Positions 1-11,914 of a stretch of DNA of 64,000 nucleotides are shown one piece after another. The notes under the pieces were generated by a model that was given only the letters and a program-made list of their open reading frames with translations, did not search any database and was not told the DNA's origin. Source of the DNA: Oscheius sp. JU75 (Eukaryota > Nematoda > Chromadorea > Rhabditida > Rhabditidae); assembly GCA_037178855.1 (NCBI GenBank), contig JASJZC010000002.1, positions 7,266,501-7,330,500 on the forward strand, in the 5' to 3' direction. Made by a program: the position numbers and the translations under genes. How positions within the stretch are numbered: position 1 is the stretch's first letter; each line of letters begins with the position of its first letter.

Positions 1-132
1 TGCTCTTTAACTGGCCAAATTTAAAGGCCAAACATAACCCCCTTGGGTATTATTCCAACTGTAGGGGTTTCAATTTAATGCACTTAATAAACGAAAGTAC
101 TTTTAAGTAAGGTCATTTTTTATATTATTAGA

Positions 133-3100
133 TTATCCAATAACATCATTAACAGATGGGAAAGATATTCCGAGTCCCGTGTTGACACCGACTCCGGCCA
201 TTGGGACGCCTACTCCGAAATTTGTTCCAACTTGTCCATTAAGGTAATCCACTCCGACGTGTTGGTTCTAAGATGTTTTTAAGTGTGGTAAATAAACAAA
301 TACCTGTTGATAGTACGGTCCTACACCACCTCCAACATCCACGCCAATAGGTTTTCCCAGCTCTCCTGGTTTCACGGGAACCGAGACAACGGCATGTGTA
401 TCTCCCTCAATACCAAGAGACTGCACGAGTGGAACACTCCATCCAGATTTGTAGCCGTATTTTCCTTCATACCAATTAGCTCCGGCTTCCTGGTACTGAC
501 TCCAATAGTCCCTAAACAAGAGTTAAAAAGGGCGGGGAAATCAGCTTACCTGACTCCAAAATGGTCAGAATATCCTCCACCCCAGGATCCAAAGGGTACA
601 TTAATTTGGCGACCGACTTCGACGGCGCCTTCTTCGTTGATCGGATAGTAGGGAATTCCCTTAACACCAACACCAAGTCCAATTCCCACGTTTGAACTAA
701 AACTGTTGGCTATACTATAGAGGGGATCGGGCTGCGGGATAAAACTTTGACAATCCTAAATATAAATCCTGATTTTGCTATGGAAAAAGGTTACATGGAA
801 ATAGGCTGCACATCGCTTGAGATACTGCTCTTCCGTTTTATTTCCTTCAAAACAATGTTTCTTGACGGTTGGCATGAATCTTAATGACAAAATTTAATTA
901 TTAACAACTGTAATTAAAACCTGGCACATAGTGCTTCGACAGCAGCCGCTTTTCTGTGAACCTCACGGTTCTCTGGACGGGGTTCGTTGATTGACGGTCG
1001 TTGTGGTTCAATCAAGTTCTGAAAAGAAATTTAGATTGACACAAAAACCTACAGGGACTGCACGAGCTCGGCCTCTCACTTCGTTACCTGATTTGGCTCC
1101 TCCGAATGGACTCCTGAAAATTACAATCAAAAAGAAACAGAAAAGTTGGCGCGAGTTTTGTTCACGAAGGAGCGCAAGTCAAAACAGTCCACCTTGATTG
1201 CCAGTGTCGAGCCAACAGATCTTCATCGGCAGGTGTTTGGAGAAACTGTTAACTATTATTCCGGAACGCGTGTGACAAAGGTTTTCAGTACGTTAAACTC
1301 CATTTAAAGTTACCTAGCTTCTTAGATTTCAAGTAACGTTTTGAAAATTACAGCAAGTCTTTTAGCAAATGTTTCTCCCTTCACCATTGTTAAGAAACTT
1401 TGTTATTGAAAGACATGTGAACAGAAAAGAGTTATGCGTGAATTAAAAAGGAGCTGACGGTGGTTTCGAGTTATCTCCTCCAGCAGCCACTCCTTCCGAT
1501 CCTACTTGTCGAATCACATCTTCCTCTTTGACTCCAAACTCGCTCATCGTCTTCTGGAACTTTTCTCGTTCAGCAGCTTGTTGTGCAATCATTTGGTTGT
1601 ACCTAAAGGTATTGTGTTTTGAATTTTTGCCACAAACTTTTTAACATGAGTCTGAATTGCATAGACCCTCATTCGATCAAAATACTGCCTGTAATACTCA
1701 TCCCTCTGCTGTTGCGCAGCCTCCTTGTAAGCTTCTCTTCTATCGTCATAGGCCTCCAGTTGACGCAAATAGGCAGCTTCTTCGGCTGGAATCTCATGGT
1801 GTCTAAAGTTAAAAATTTCAAGAAACCACTGTAAAAGTACCTGTGAGCTTTTCTTCTACCCTGATGAGACACCGCCTGACCTTGGTGTGGTAGTTGGTCG
1901 TACTGTTGAACAGGCTGTTGCTGATATGGTTGTGTTCGAGGTACGGGTGACTGTTGTGGCACGTACTGCTGTTGATATTGAACTGGATGTGGATGTTGTT
2001 GGTATTGTCGTCGCTTTTGTCTTTCCCTCAAAATGGCTCTATTCCCGTGAGCAATTGGCGGGGCTATTGTTGTACTGTCTCTTAAAATACATATAGAATG
2101 TAAAATAGAATACAAACTTCTCAATAGGAATAAACCGTTGACACGCCACAAGTGGCAATAGAAATATTAGAAGCATGAGCGAACAGATGTTGCACCTGAC
2201 AATGGGTGACGGAACAAATCGAGAATCTCGGTGAAGTAATGATTACGGCTGCCACCGCAGTCAACCTGTTTGACCCCTTGGCTGAACCGCCTTGTCGGAA
2301 GCAGTGACCTTGTGCATTGCGTGGGACAATTCATTTTTAAACGCATATCGAAACATCATTTTAAAAAAATTACTCCGGCTGCTGTGGATAGAACTTCGTA
2401 AACTTACAGCTACAAAAAACTATAAGATACACAAAAGCTTAAGATTGACTGCACCCGGCGGGAAACTCTAAAGCACGAAAATCTAATCTAGCTTACGGCA
2501 AACAGGAATTTACGAAACATTCATTCAACCATAAATGACCCTCGTATAAACATCAATACACTGAACCTTAAAAATATAGCAAGGTATCGCGTATTTCGGT
2601 ACTTTGATCAAATCCGGGTCAGTACAATAGTTCCTAGCCATTCGTCTTCTAGGCTTGCAGTAGGCTTCAATCTCTCTCGTGTAAATGTGCCCAGCTTCAG
2701 GATCTTTGAAGGGGACCGGCTCCCCAGGCAGCTCTACTCCCGGACATCTTTCGACATACCTGGCGCAGAATGCAAGAGCCTTAAACGATGTGCTAAAAAT
2801 ATGTGACTACTCACATCGTCAGCGTAAGTATGAAATCGGATGGGATCTGGACAGACGTATCGAAAGCGCTCTTTGTGCTTTTTACAGTAACCAGAAAAGT
2901 CAATTTCTATCTCTCTAAAGCTGTATATTAACAACTTAAATGCATAACTTACTCCAAATTGGTAAAAATATTCTTTTTCAAGGCATTACTGCATGTTTCC
3001 ACGTAGGCATCGCAGAATGCTTTCGTTTCTGCTAGAGCTGCCGAAGGAGGTAGTGAGAAACAGACTTGGTCGTATTCAGCTCGCAGTTTTGCACAGGACT

Positions 3101-3414
3101 GAAAAATAATCAGGTGGAAAATATTAGGATTTGGTTATTTGTTTATTCGGAAAGAGCGAACACGATAAATAATTTTAGCAGATTCGCTAATTAACGTAAC
3201 TTATTACTTGTTGGAGCATTTTCGAGGAAAAGACACTTACGGGATCGTCCTTGTCTTGTCGGGCACCACGGAGGAACTGTTTCCCATCAATAGAAATTCT
3301 TGGTTTCACATATTTTGGGGCAGCTGTAGTTGTTGAAATTCTACGATGCCCAATGAACTCGTCAAGGGATTTCGCAGTTGCCGACAAGAAAAGTAGGAAA
3401 AGTATGGGCACCAT
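133..3414 (-). CDS. Secreted Cys-rich, Gln-rich and Gly-rich protein, unknown function (multi-exon)
   Basis: The first exon (3241-3414) starts with a clear signal peptide (MVPILFLLFLSATAKS); the upstream TTG codon in the same frame was not used. Following exons form a Cys-rich region (pieces such as CDAYVETCSNAL and YCKKHKERFRYVCPDP near 2.8-3.1 kb, and VDCGGSRNHYFTEIL near 2.25 kb). A Gln/Pro-rich stretch follows near 1.85-2.06 kb (PQQSPVPRTQPYQQQPVQQY), then a charged helical segment near 1.5-1.8 kb. A second Cys region and a Gly-rich tail end in GISFPSVNDVIG and a TAA at 133. Acceptors are mostly TTTCAG-like. The start lies about 117 bases below the stop of the PTR gene on the same strand, so the two may share one transcript. 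I do not recognise the family. An extracellular or cuticle-related role is only an inference from the signal peptide and composition. Confidence 0.7.
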
Positions 3415-3531
3415 GAGAAATGGATGCGAGATCAATTGAGACGGACTGTGTAAGGTCAGAACAAGTTCCGTGTCAACAGTGTTGCCAGAAATAACACGTT
3501 GTTTTACATACTTATTATTAACTAGATCATA

Positions 3532-6500
3532 ACATTCGTTTTAGCAATCATATTTTCCCGTTCAGGTATCGGTGGCGGTTCTTTAGCTATAAAGGACAGT
3601 ATCACCGGAATTATGGCAATCCCGTGAAGGAGACCGAGAATGGCTACCAGACACACGGTTCTGGCAAAGGAGACAATTATATACACTGGCACAAAAAATA
3701 ACGGTATCATACAAAGAAGAGTAGAGAAGGAGGCCTCGACCATGGGACGACCAACCGAAGCCAAAATGTGACATATCCTGTGTTCGACAGCCATCGGCTC
3801 ATTTTTGTCTATGTGGTAATGATAGCAGACGTGAGCAGAGAAATCCACACTGAAGCCAATAGCCATCAGGACGTTGATCATCGTGACAGGATCCAAATCC
3901 TGTCCCCAGATGCTCAGCCATCCAAGCAGTGCTGAAAATTGTATACTTTTAATTTTTAAGGGTGGCTTACAATAAGAAATTGAAAGCATGGACAGAGCTG
4001 CTAATGAAGTTCCAACGAAGCTGGGGATGAAAATTCCACAGGCCACAACCATGCTCATAAAGGTCAAGAGGACTGCTTTGATCAGTTCGTTCTGAATAGT
4101 TATTTAAGTACAAAAGTTAAACTTTCTAACCTTGACAGTGATAATAAGATCATAAATAGTCGAATCGTAGTCAAAAAGACTTAAATGAAGTTCAGGATAC
4201 TCATCAATGATCTGACGGGTCTGGTCAATTCTGGCTGCTCGAACATTCCAGTCCAAGCTTCCCTTGCAGACCACCATGAAGTTAATTCCATCTACTTCGA
4301 TGCTTCCACTAAATTAGTCTTAGTTTAAAGTGTTTCTGAAATGTACCTCTCGTTTTTAAGACGTAAAATTGTATTCTCGGCGACCATTCTCTCTTCAAGA
4401 TACTTTGGAAGACCATTATAGCTCAGACTAAGATTTTTTGCTTCTTGTGCCTGCAGTTTGAATAGCTAAACAACTATAAGCTCCTACCTCCATATAGTCT
4501 CTTAGAATGAACTGACTCCTCTCCCTTCCGTAGCAGTAGCTCCTCTTCTCGAGTCGGTCAATCACCTCCATTAGTCTGTTAAGTTTTTCGGGATCGTCTG
4601 CTGATGGGACTGTCCGAGAGATGAAGTTCACTGGGTAGTACTAAAAATTTTATGATTGAAAAAAATTTAAAAATCCACCTCGGTCTGGATCTCCTCAAAA
4701 CTTCTCAAAGCTAGCATCAGGTCTGAGTCATTGGGGAAAGTTTTCGAAGGATCGAAGTTCGGAATCAGCTTTCGTACTCCTACGGTAGCTGATACAAAGA
4801 GGAGAGCCGTGAAAACTATCACAGTTATCCTGCCCAGTGGTGAGATCAAAAGACGCGTGTAGCTCATCCAGCTCCATTGGAAAGAAGGGTTCCTGGAAAA
4901 AGCGTAAGTTTAATTTAAAATTAGGAGTTACGCAGTTTCCAGCTTCGACTTCTCGTTCTTCTCTTCGTAGTACATGACCATGACTGGTACGAATACGAGG
5001 AATTCAAATACAAAGTCCAGCATAACTGCGATAGAGGTACATAGACAGAAGCCGGCCATCTGAAAAATAAAATAAAAGAGTAAACAGAAATAGCAAAAAA
5101 AAGAAACTATTGGAAATAATAAATAGCAAGAAATTTTTGGCGACATTTCCGGGAAAATAGGCAGCTGCTCGAGCTGCTCAGCGGTTACGGTAGACAGTTC
5201 GTGATGGGCCCACGAGCTTTTTTAGCGAAAATAAACGCGGGTGTTGTAACTTCATTTCCCCAAAGGGTTTACCTGAGGAGTCGGCGAGAATATTCCAATT
5301 CCAAAAGCCAATGCATTTGTTGCAGAAGTGATGAGCATCGATGGCCCGATTTCCCTGACCACTGCTGCAAACCTTCTTCTGAATGATGCTTCTAAGCTCC
5401 TTCTCCTCCAACAATGTACAAGAAGGAAGGCATCATCGACACCGATGCCCATCACAAGGAATGGTGTGATACACATGATCGAGTTAAAGGGAACTCTAGT
5501 CCATCCAAGAATGGCAAAGCAGGAAGTGAAGGCAAGGATTGGAGCCAGGAGTGCGGCGAAAGTTAGCATTACCTTAATTTTCGTATCACTACAATCTTTA
5601 ACTATGAAAACCTGGGACTTGACTGTTAGATAGTTAAACATGAAGAGCATGAACATGACCATTAACACACATCCAATTGTGAACAACTTAATTGTATGAA
5701 TGGTCCCTCGAAGCATCTCAGCATTGGCTACCTGAAACCGATTATTTATCAAGGTTCGTCTCGCTCCGGAGTCACGGAGGTCCAGTAAAAAAGAAGGGGT
5801 GAAAACCAGTTCTGATATCAATCTCACCTGGTCACCGTACATCCAGAAGCTCATTTTTGAACTGAAGTTGTCGAGTTGACTCTCACGGAAGAGGCCCATC
5901 TGGAGAGCTTCAAGTTTTTTCTTTGTCTGATGGTCTGTAGCTTCGCTCATGTACCAGAGAGCAATGTACTTGGTCCTTTCGAGAGGGCCGCGCTAAAAGT
6001 ATCCTACTATTTTTTGTGAAACGATTAAAGATAAAACTTAATGGTTGCCGAACAATGCTGAAATCCCTACCTCTGTCGGCTTGTGCTGGTTGACTTTGAA
6101 GAAGTGACTACCAAGGAACAGTCTGTGTCCAAACGCTTCTGCTACAGGAAAAGATAGATTAATAGCCGATCCGAAGAACGTTTCAGCTTCGAAGGCTTTC
6201 TGAATCGGCTCACATCAATAACGCCAAAGAGTTAAGCACCTTGTACCACCTGAATAAATAGTTGATTTCGGCGGCTTCGAGATCAGAGAAGTGGACAGAG
6301 CCGGAACCGAAAGGAGCAGTAAAGTTCTTGACATGCTCATCTAGTCGTTCCACCTATTTTTTGACTTGTTGTTACAAAAATAATAAAAAAAACCTCGTCT
6401 AGTAGTTCCTGCGTGATACGGAGATCAGTCTCGTCGGTGCCACGCTTAGCCGTGACCAAAACTACCCATAGTTCAAAACCCTCGTAGGAAACATTGTAAA

Positions 6501-7615
6501 AATCGGCGAATTTCTGAGAATCCTTTGAGCTTGTTAGCATTCACAACTACCTTAAATTCAACAGTAGATCGTCCTCCATCCTGGGCGAAGCCTCTCCGGA
6601 CATCAGATTCGATTTCAAAGGGGAAGATTAAGAAGTGACTGAAACCCTTGCGTTTATGGTCTGGTGATTTGATTGATTGGCATGCCAGCCCATTGGGATG
6701 TAATCATAATAAACACGCTTTTGAACATTGGTGTCGAATGGTCAAGCTGTACGAAAGGAATTACACATTTTCAAAACTTGCACAGTATGCATGTTCTTGG
6801 ATGGTACTCTTGATCTTAAGACCAGTTTTTTTTAATAAACATACATGTTTTCGAAAGCTATAAAGTTTTTCATCTGCAGTACATTTTGTAAACAGTGTTA
6901 GGAGTGAGCAAGTATAACAGCATTGCTTTATGTCTCCTACGTGCGTGATATTGAAAGAGCAAAACCTGATACACTTATCATTAATTCCCATGATTTCCGG
7001 AAAATGTTTCTGGCTCCACATTTTTCAGCTTAGTATTGTTTTACAAAGATGTAGCCCTCGTTCTGGTCCAAAGCGCGCAAAAAGTAGCTCCGTTGAGGGG
7101 CCTAACACAAAGATTGCGCCACCGAGATGGAACGGGGGGCCTAAACGAATTGCTGTATTTAGAACTCTGTAAGATTCTAGCGCATTGCTAGGATCCAATC
7201 TCTGTCTTATATCTAAATTAGACTTAAGAAGCTTTGCTATTAGGCGTGATCCTAAAAAAATTCATGTTTTTCCATATCAAAGATCAAATCGGACTTGGAA
7301 CTGAAAACACTTCCCCGCGAACACGCTCGTTCTTGTTCTCACTTTTATCGGGATCGGAAAACCGCACTCTCTCCAGGGCGCGTTCTCTGTGTCTGCCATT
7401 TTAGTCCCGCTTTCGGCAAATTTATCCAATAAACAACAACACTCAACCTTGAGGTTCAATTAGCCTAGGGTCAACACACCTTTGTTGATTTCGTTATTTT
7501 GTATGAGTTCAGCGAAGGAGGGGAAAATTTACCTGAATAAGGGGATAAGTACGAGGGTGACGACGAGCAGAAGTCGTCGTGGATGATCGACGAACAGGCG
7601 CGAGAGCGCCTCCAT
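3532..7615 (-). CDS. Patched-related (PTR) multipass protein with sterol-sensing domain
   Basis: Exon 1 (7533-7615) encodes a short cytoplasmic start and first membrane helix (MEALSRLFVDHPRRLLLVVT). It joins in phase to an exon reading SHFLIFPFEIESDVRRGFAQ, the usual PTR N-terminus. The large extracellular loop has the PVNF segment near 4.63 kb in the second half. The exon at about 5.28-5.95 kb holds the sterol-sensing block, with the helices FTIGCVLMVMFMLFMF and FNSIMCITPFLVMGIGVDDAF; GVDDAF is typical of the RND/Patched superfamily. The last exons repeat it (MINVLMAIGFSVDFSAHVCY). The length of roughly 900 residues fits the family. PTR proteins act in membranes in nematode moulting, trafficking and osmoregulation. 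One intron (6523-6550) appears to be only 28 bases. The intron from about 6.64 to 7.53 kb is unusually long and carries a dispersed repeat. Which of the many PTR paralogues this is cannot be said. Confidence 0.93.
6523..6550 (-). other. Apparent 28-base intron in the PTR gene
   Basis: On the minus strand the PTR reading frame runs to GAA TTT AAG, then GTAGTTGTGA...CTCAAAG, then GAT TCT CAG AAA TTC. Removing exactly 28 bases restores the frame (VEFK then DSQKFADFYNVSYEGFELW). Reading straight through gives an unrelated frame. The segment has GT and AG ends and an internal TGCTAAC that resembles a branch site. Confidence 0.6.
7026..7060 (+). repeat. Copy of a dispersed repeat segment
   Basis: This segment in the long PTR intron reads CAGCTTAGTATTGTTTTACA and on to AAGATGTAGC. 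It closely matches 50776-50808 in the same orientation. It looks like a fragment of a transposon or MITE family; no open reading frame belongs to it. Confidence 0.6.
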
Positions 7616-9284
7616 GGCAGCCAGGCGGCTGAAACGTAAAGAATACTGGCAAGCCATTCACTGAGAGAGACAAAAAGAGCCCCCTCCGACCAAGGAAGAG
7701 GAAGAGAGAAGACTATACAGTAGCAGGCTTTTTATGACAAAATTGCCTCTAGACGCGCAGAAAAACAAATAAATCGGCCTTGAAACAATTCTTAACAGCA
7801 CTAACTGACTGTTAGAGAGGAGGCGGGGGGCTATGCAGGCCCGAGCGAGAAAAAGTAACAAAAACAATGAAGAGTGTGACTGGAAGAAGACATGTGATAC
7901 CAGGGGCCGATTTCAGACTTTTTGGTACCTCCCAGGGTCGGTCAGGAGCGATAGAAAAGGTAGTCAACTGGAGAGAGAGAGAGAGAGAGCTAGAAAAACA
8001 GATAGAGAGACAGCGACCGAGTAACAAAGAGACAGAGAGACTTAACGAACCACACATTTCAGATTTCTTGGCCACCTTTACGAACAAGACAGAATGGAAC
8101 CTGAGACTAATAGATGAACAAAAACAACTGAAGAGTAATGTTTATGTATGCTTGTTAGGAACCGGTAGTCGAAGTTCAAGAATTACTTGTTCTGTACTTG
8201 AACAAACATTGGGAAGCTCGCCTAGGGGTGTTTATCTTCTTTTGTCTCTCTGTCTCTCTGTCTCACTCTCTGTCGCTCTGTCCCTCTGTCTCTCTCATTC
8301 TCTCTCTCTGCTCCTCTGTCCAACTACAAAGCTCAGTCCTGTTATTTGTTCCACATTAGAGCGCCTTTTCTGTTATGGTAAACAACTGTTTCAAGTGCGA
8401 GAAAAGGATGACGGTGAAAGATTACCCTGTTCCATCATCTATCAAAAGCCGATTGTGATCTGTCTGACCCCATCTCTTCAAAAAAAGGACAGAAAAGAAG
8501 TACTTTCTAGTAGGAATCTTAACTGTAATGCGAAAGAAATGATTGTCCCCGGTCCGCGCTTTTTGTCAAAACAAACGGTGAGCTCCGCAATAAAGGCCTC
8601 AAGAAAGGAAGTAGAAAGTAACAGAGTTCTAATCTCCAAAAAAGGAAGATGTGTGGCTAGCAAGGGATCCGGTCGTCTGGTGTTTCTTTACTACAATCAG
8701 ATAGACAACTTTGCTTCCAAACAAAATATTTTGGGTCAGACAGAGACAGAAATGCTGGAAAGTTTCAAAAGTATCTAGAGGATAAATATAACTTTGGAAC
8801 AGAACCTGCTGTGCAAGGAGAGAGAAACTGATTTGATGGGATGTAACAAACAACAAAAAAAGTGCTGCCATTTCTACCTGTCGAACCCTTAACTTGAAAA
8901 GGAAAGTATCAAAACTCCTGAGGCAAGGAAAATGAAATCGAGTGAAGAAACTGTTAATGAAAGAGAAAACATCTGATCCCGTTAATTGGAGCGGGAAGAG
9001 GGGCAGGTTGGTCGCAATGGCAAGTCGCCTCTCTCTCCCATTGCCATGCAAGCCGCCACGGTTGGCGCGCCGTTCGCGACTTTCTCCTTCTCATCTAAGG
9101 ACAAAAACAGTGAGAAGTGATGTTGGGGGTGACATCTGGACAGAGGGGAGTGATCTTGGTTGGAAAGGGTCTCTGTCTCACTGGTAGACTACCTTAAAGC
9201 GAATAAAACAAGCTATTTTGTTGCTGTATTTCGATTCAAAAGTTTCCTAATCGATCGGGAGTTTCCATTAAAAACTTCACAACT
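7616..9284. other. Gene-free spacer with CT/GA repeats
   Basis: This divergent interval lies between the PTR start and the small plus-strand gene at 9285. It has GA-rich runs near 7970-8040 and CTCTGT-type runs near 8240-8320. A 303-codon open frame runs through it on the plus strand (7867-8778), but its middle is low-complexity Ser/Leu/Cys from the microsatellite and it shows no domain. I see no supported gene. Confidence 0.6.
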
Positions 9285-9635
9285 ATGCTTCAGACTATAA
9301 TGTGCTTCCGGAAGAAGATCTACAACAACGACTTGGCTACAGGCAACCAGCGCGGTGACACTCATGCAGAAGGCCAGAAGAAGCCGGCTCGCGATCTGAG
9401 GAAGTCGGGACACCGGCAGCAGCGGCATCGGAGAGACCAGAGGAGGGACGACGACACTCTTCGCGAGGTGGCCCACATGATGCCCGAATACGACGCGGAA
9501 AAGGAGGCTACCGGAATGCTAAAGAAGATCGAGGAGATTCTGAAGAGGGAGGCAGAACTGCAGTCAGAATGGGAGAGTCGCAAGCTGGACAGTCAGGCGA
9601 GCACGACTCAAGGAGAAGCAGCCAGCAACAAGTAG
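9285..9635 (+). CDS. Small highly charged protein, unknown function
   Basis: A single open exon of 116 codons ends in TAG at 9633-9635. The first ATG gives MLQTIMCFRKKIYNND; a second in-frame ATG at 9300 could be the true start. The protein is rich in Arg, Asp, Glu and Lys. Its C-terminal half is helical and charged (YDAEKEATGMLKKIEEILK), suggesting a short coiled coil. Codon use and GC content rise compared with the AT-rich flanks, which supports coding. I do not recognise the family. It faces away from the PTR gene and its 3' end points at the ShKT gene, with a pyrimidine-rich stretch between them. Confidence 0.5.
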   Translation: MLQTIMCFRKKIYNNDLATGNQRGDTHAEGQKKPARDLRKSGHRQQRHRRDQRRDDDTLREVAHMMPEYDAEKEATGMLKKIEEILKREAELQSEWESRKLDSQASTTQGEAASNK

Positions 9636-9788
9636 GATCCACTGCGGCAGATCAACTCAGTCTTCACTTTGGGGAGTAAAACATTTTATCAAAAGTCGGG
9701 GTCTCCCTATCTCTCACTCTCTTCGTCTTTCTGTTTCTCTCACTGTCGCTGTCAGTTTGACATGGCTCCGAAATAGAAAGACTTTTTT

Positions 9789-10552
9789 TTAAGTACAGAA
9801 GCCACAAGTCTTAGGACACTGTTCGGTCATTACATTCTTGTAGAGGGTGTTAGAACAGAACTTGACCAGTGCCGCACAGTTGGACTGTCTCGTCCTATGA
9901 TTTGTCTTGTCTACGCAGCCTGAAAATCATTGGACATGGCTTAAAGACATTCGTTACTCGAAGAAGATGACCCACTGGTTACTACTGAGGCAACAGCTGG
10001 CACGGCCACTCCAGAACACTTGTTACAGGTGGCTGGACAGTTTTTGGTCAAGAGATCGTGGTACTTGGCATGGTCACAGAATTTCTTGTAGTTGACACAT
10101 TTGATTCTTGTGTTGTCCAGGCAACTAGGACTTACTACCGAAGGGATCACTGGAGCGACAGAGACTATAAACTGTTTATCTTCACCAACATCCTCATCGT
10201 CTCTCAATCTCTCTGCTTCTCAGTCTCTGTCTTTCTGTCCTTGTGTGTCTGTCTCTCCCTCTGTCCCCTACCTGGAACAATCGGAACTGGGACCACTACT
10301 GGCGGAGCCACAACCGGAGGAACCACTGGAGCTGGCTCCGGTCCAGGTTGAGGCATTAGCTCGGGAACCAAATCTGTCTCGGCACAGCAAAGAGAAGACT
10401 TTGTACAAACATGACCAGGTGTTGGGCACATTTCATTTAGACATGCTGAGAAGAGTCTTACAGCAAAATTTGCGAAACTTACGGCCCTGTTCCTTCATAC
10501 AAGTCTGAGCAAGACAATGGCCGATAAGGAGAAATGAAAGGATGAGAATCAT
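9789..10552 (-). CDS. Secreted protein with two ShKT domains
   Basis: Exon 1 gives a signal peptide (MILILSFLLIGHCLAQ) followed by Cys-rich sequence (QTCMKEQGPCLNEMCPTP and CTKSSLCC). A Pro/Val linker then leads to the first ShKT domain (CVNYKKFCDHAKYHDLLTKN, then CPATCNKC). After a Ser-rich spacer comes a second ShKT domain (CAALVKFCSNTLYKNVMTEQ, then CPKTCGFC) and the stop at 9789-9791. The six-Cys pattern ending CxxTCxxC is diagnostic of ShKT. Four exons join in phase; the last intron is 39 bases. ShKT proteins are common nematode secreted proteins found alone or beside enzyme domains. No enzyme domain is seen here. The exact acceptor of the third exon (after CTCCAG near 10.16 kb) was chosen by phase. 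Confidence 0.88.
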
Positions 10553-10786
10553 TGTGAATTGTACAACAGTTTGTTGTCAAACGGCTTATATATGAGTTGG
10601 AGGAGGGGTGTTTCCTAGTGATACAGCACATTGTTCTCAGTGTGTTGTGCCAATTGGATTGCTTGTCCAGGAGGCGAACGCAGAGCTGCTTTGTTCCAAA
10701 AAGAGAGCAGAGAAGTGTGATGATGGTCAAAAGAACTGGGAGAGGAACTCTAGAGGGCTGAGTGACAGGGACAGTGAATCTGACTT

Positions 10787-11236
10787 TTATTTCCTCTCAT
10801 ATTTCTCAATCCTCCGAATATCCTTGTCTTTCTTCCACTGCATTTTCTTCGCCTTGAACAGTTCTCCCAGCCGTTTCTGTCCACGCTTATGCTCTTCCTG
10901 CATATCAATACCTTTACTAATCTTCGCTATCGTCTTTTCCTGCATTTTGACAGTCACTTCCAGTGCCTTCACTGGAAAAACAGGGAGTTTTTCTGGCAAA
11001 TTTTAGGCTACCTTTACTCAACAACTGTTCAATCTTCTTGTCCTTCTCCCTCAGCTCTTTCTCGTAGACAGTCGCAGTTTTCTGTTCGATTGCCAGAGTC
11101 TTCATCTGCTTTATCATGGTATTCACATCGACAAAAATTGAATTTAAAACAAGGTTCGAATCATACCTCTCTTAGAAACGATTTTTCGTTTGGTTTTGGC
11201 GCGACGGTCAGCTTTCTGGATAGGTTTCTTCGGCAT
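10787..11236 (-). CDS. Small basic coiled-coil protein, unknown function
   Basis: The start gives MPKKPIQKADRRAKTKRKI. A short intron follows, then KTATVYEKELREKDKKIEQL, a 40-base intron, and VKALEVTVKMQEKTIAKISK, ending KDIRRIEKYERK and TAA at 10787-10789. The heptad-like spacing and high Lys/Glu content point to a coiled coil; the total is about 120 residues. The second join is clean in phase. The first join needs a GTTT donor inside exon 1 to stay in frame, so the N-terminal splice is uncertain. The stop lies about 235 bases upstream of the ShKT gene start on the same strand. No family is recognised. Confidence 0.6.
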
Positions 11237-11914
11237 ATTTGAAATGATCTGACCATTTCGTAATTGTAACACCTCGCGTCTCTACCCTGCGTCTCTGGCC
11301 TTTGCCTGTAAATAGAGCTGGTCATTTACCTGGCTACCTGGGAGTGTTTTTGGTCGAGATCCAGATCAAGATAGTATCAGCCTGTCTGATTAGAAGAAAT
11401 CGAAAAAAATCAGTCTAACAATGGGGTAGTGATAGATCCAGGCGGGAACAAAGGGTTTCTTCTAAGCAACCTACCCAGGCCATAACACGTAGCGACATAG
11501 TGCTCTTTCCGCAATTTGAACTGTTCTAGTCTCTTCTGACTCGGCTTGTCAACTCAGATCAAAGATAATACTTGACAGAAAAGGTTGAAAACGTTTTCAA
11601 ATGCTATCCGGGGTAACACTTGGCTTGTGTCGCAGACGGACGCATTTTGCCAAATGTAAAGGTAGGATAGGTACTTTCCGAAGTTTGTACTACTTCAGTA
11701 GGGTCTGTTTACTAAAGAGACATGGTGGTTTTCTGGGACGGACAGGACGAAGAAGAGCAGGATATCATGCCATTGACATACACCTCCAGCCCTCACTATG
11801 GTTCAAAACATACTACTATCTAGTTGACTGTCTTGTTATAGTTTACGAGACACTTTCTCGTATCTCCGCTACGATCACGTTTCCCATTTTGATCATCTTC
11901 TATGATTCCTGATT
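11237..11914. other. Intergenic region without supported gene
   Basis: No coding exon is supported. The segment around 11620-11670 resembles 31735-31775: both contain a CAGACG...TTTTGC stretch followed by TGTAAAGGTAGG. This suggests a dispersed repeat fragment. Confidence 0.5.

Noticed and set aside
7867-8778. Open frame of 303 codons on the plus strand
   Set aside because: It crosses GA and CTCTGT microsatellites, its middle is low-complexity Ser/Leu/Cys, no domain or splice pattern supports it, and the opposite strand is also open nearby.
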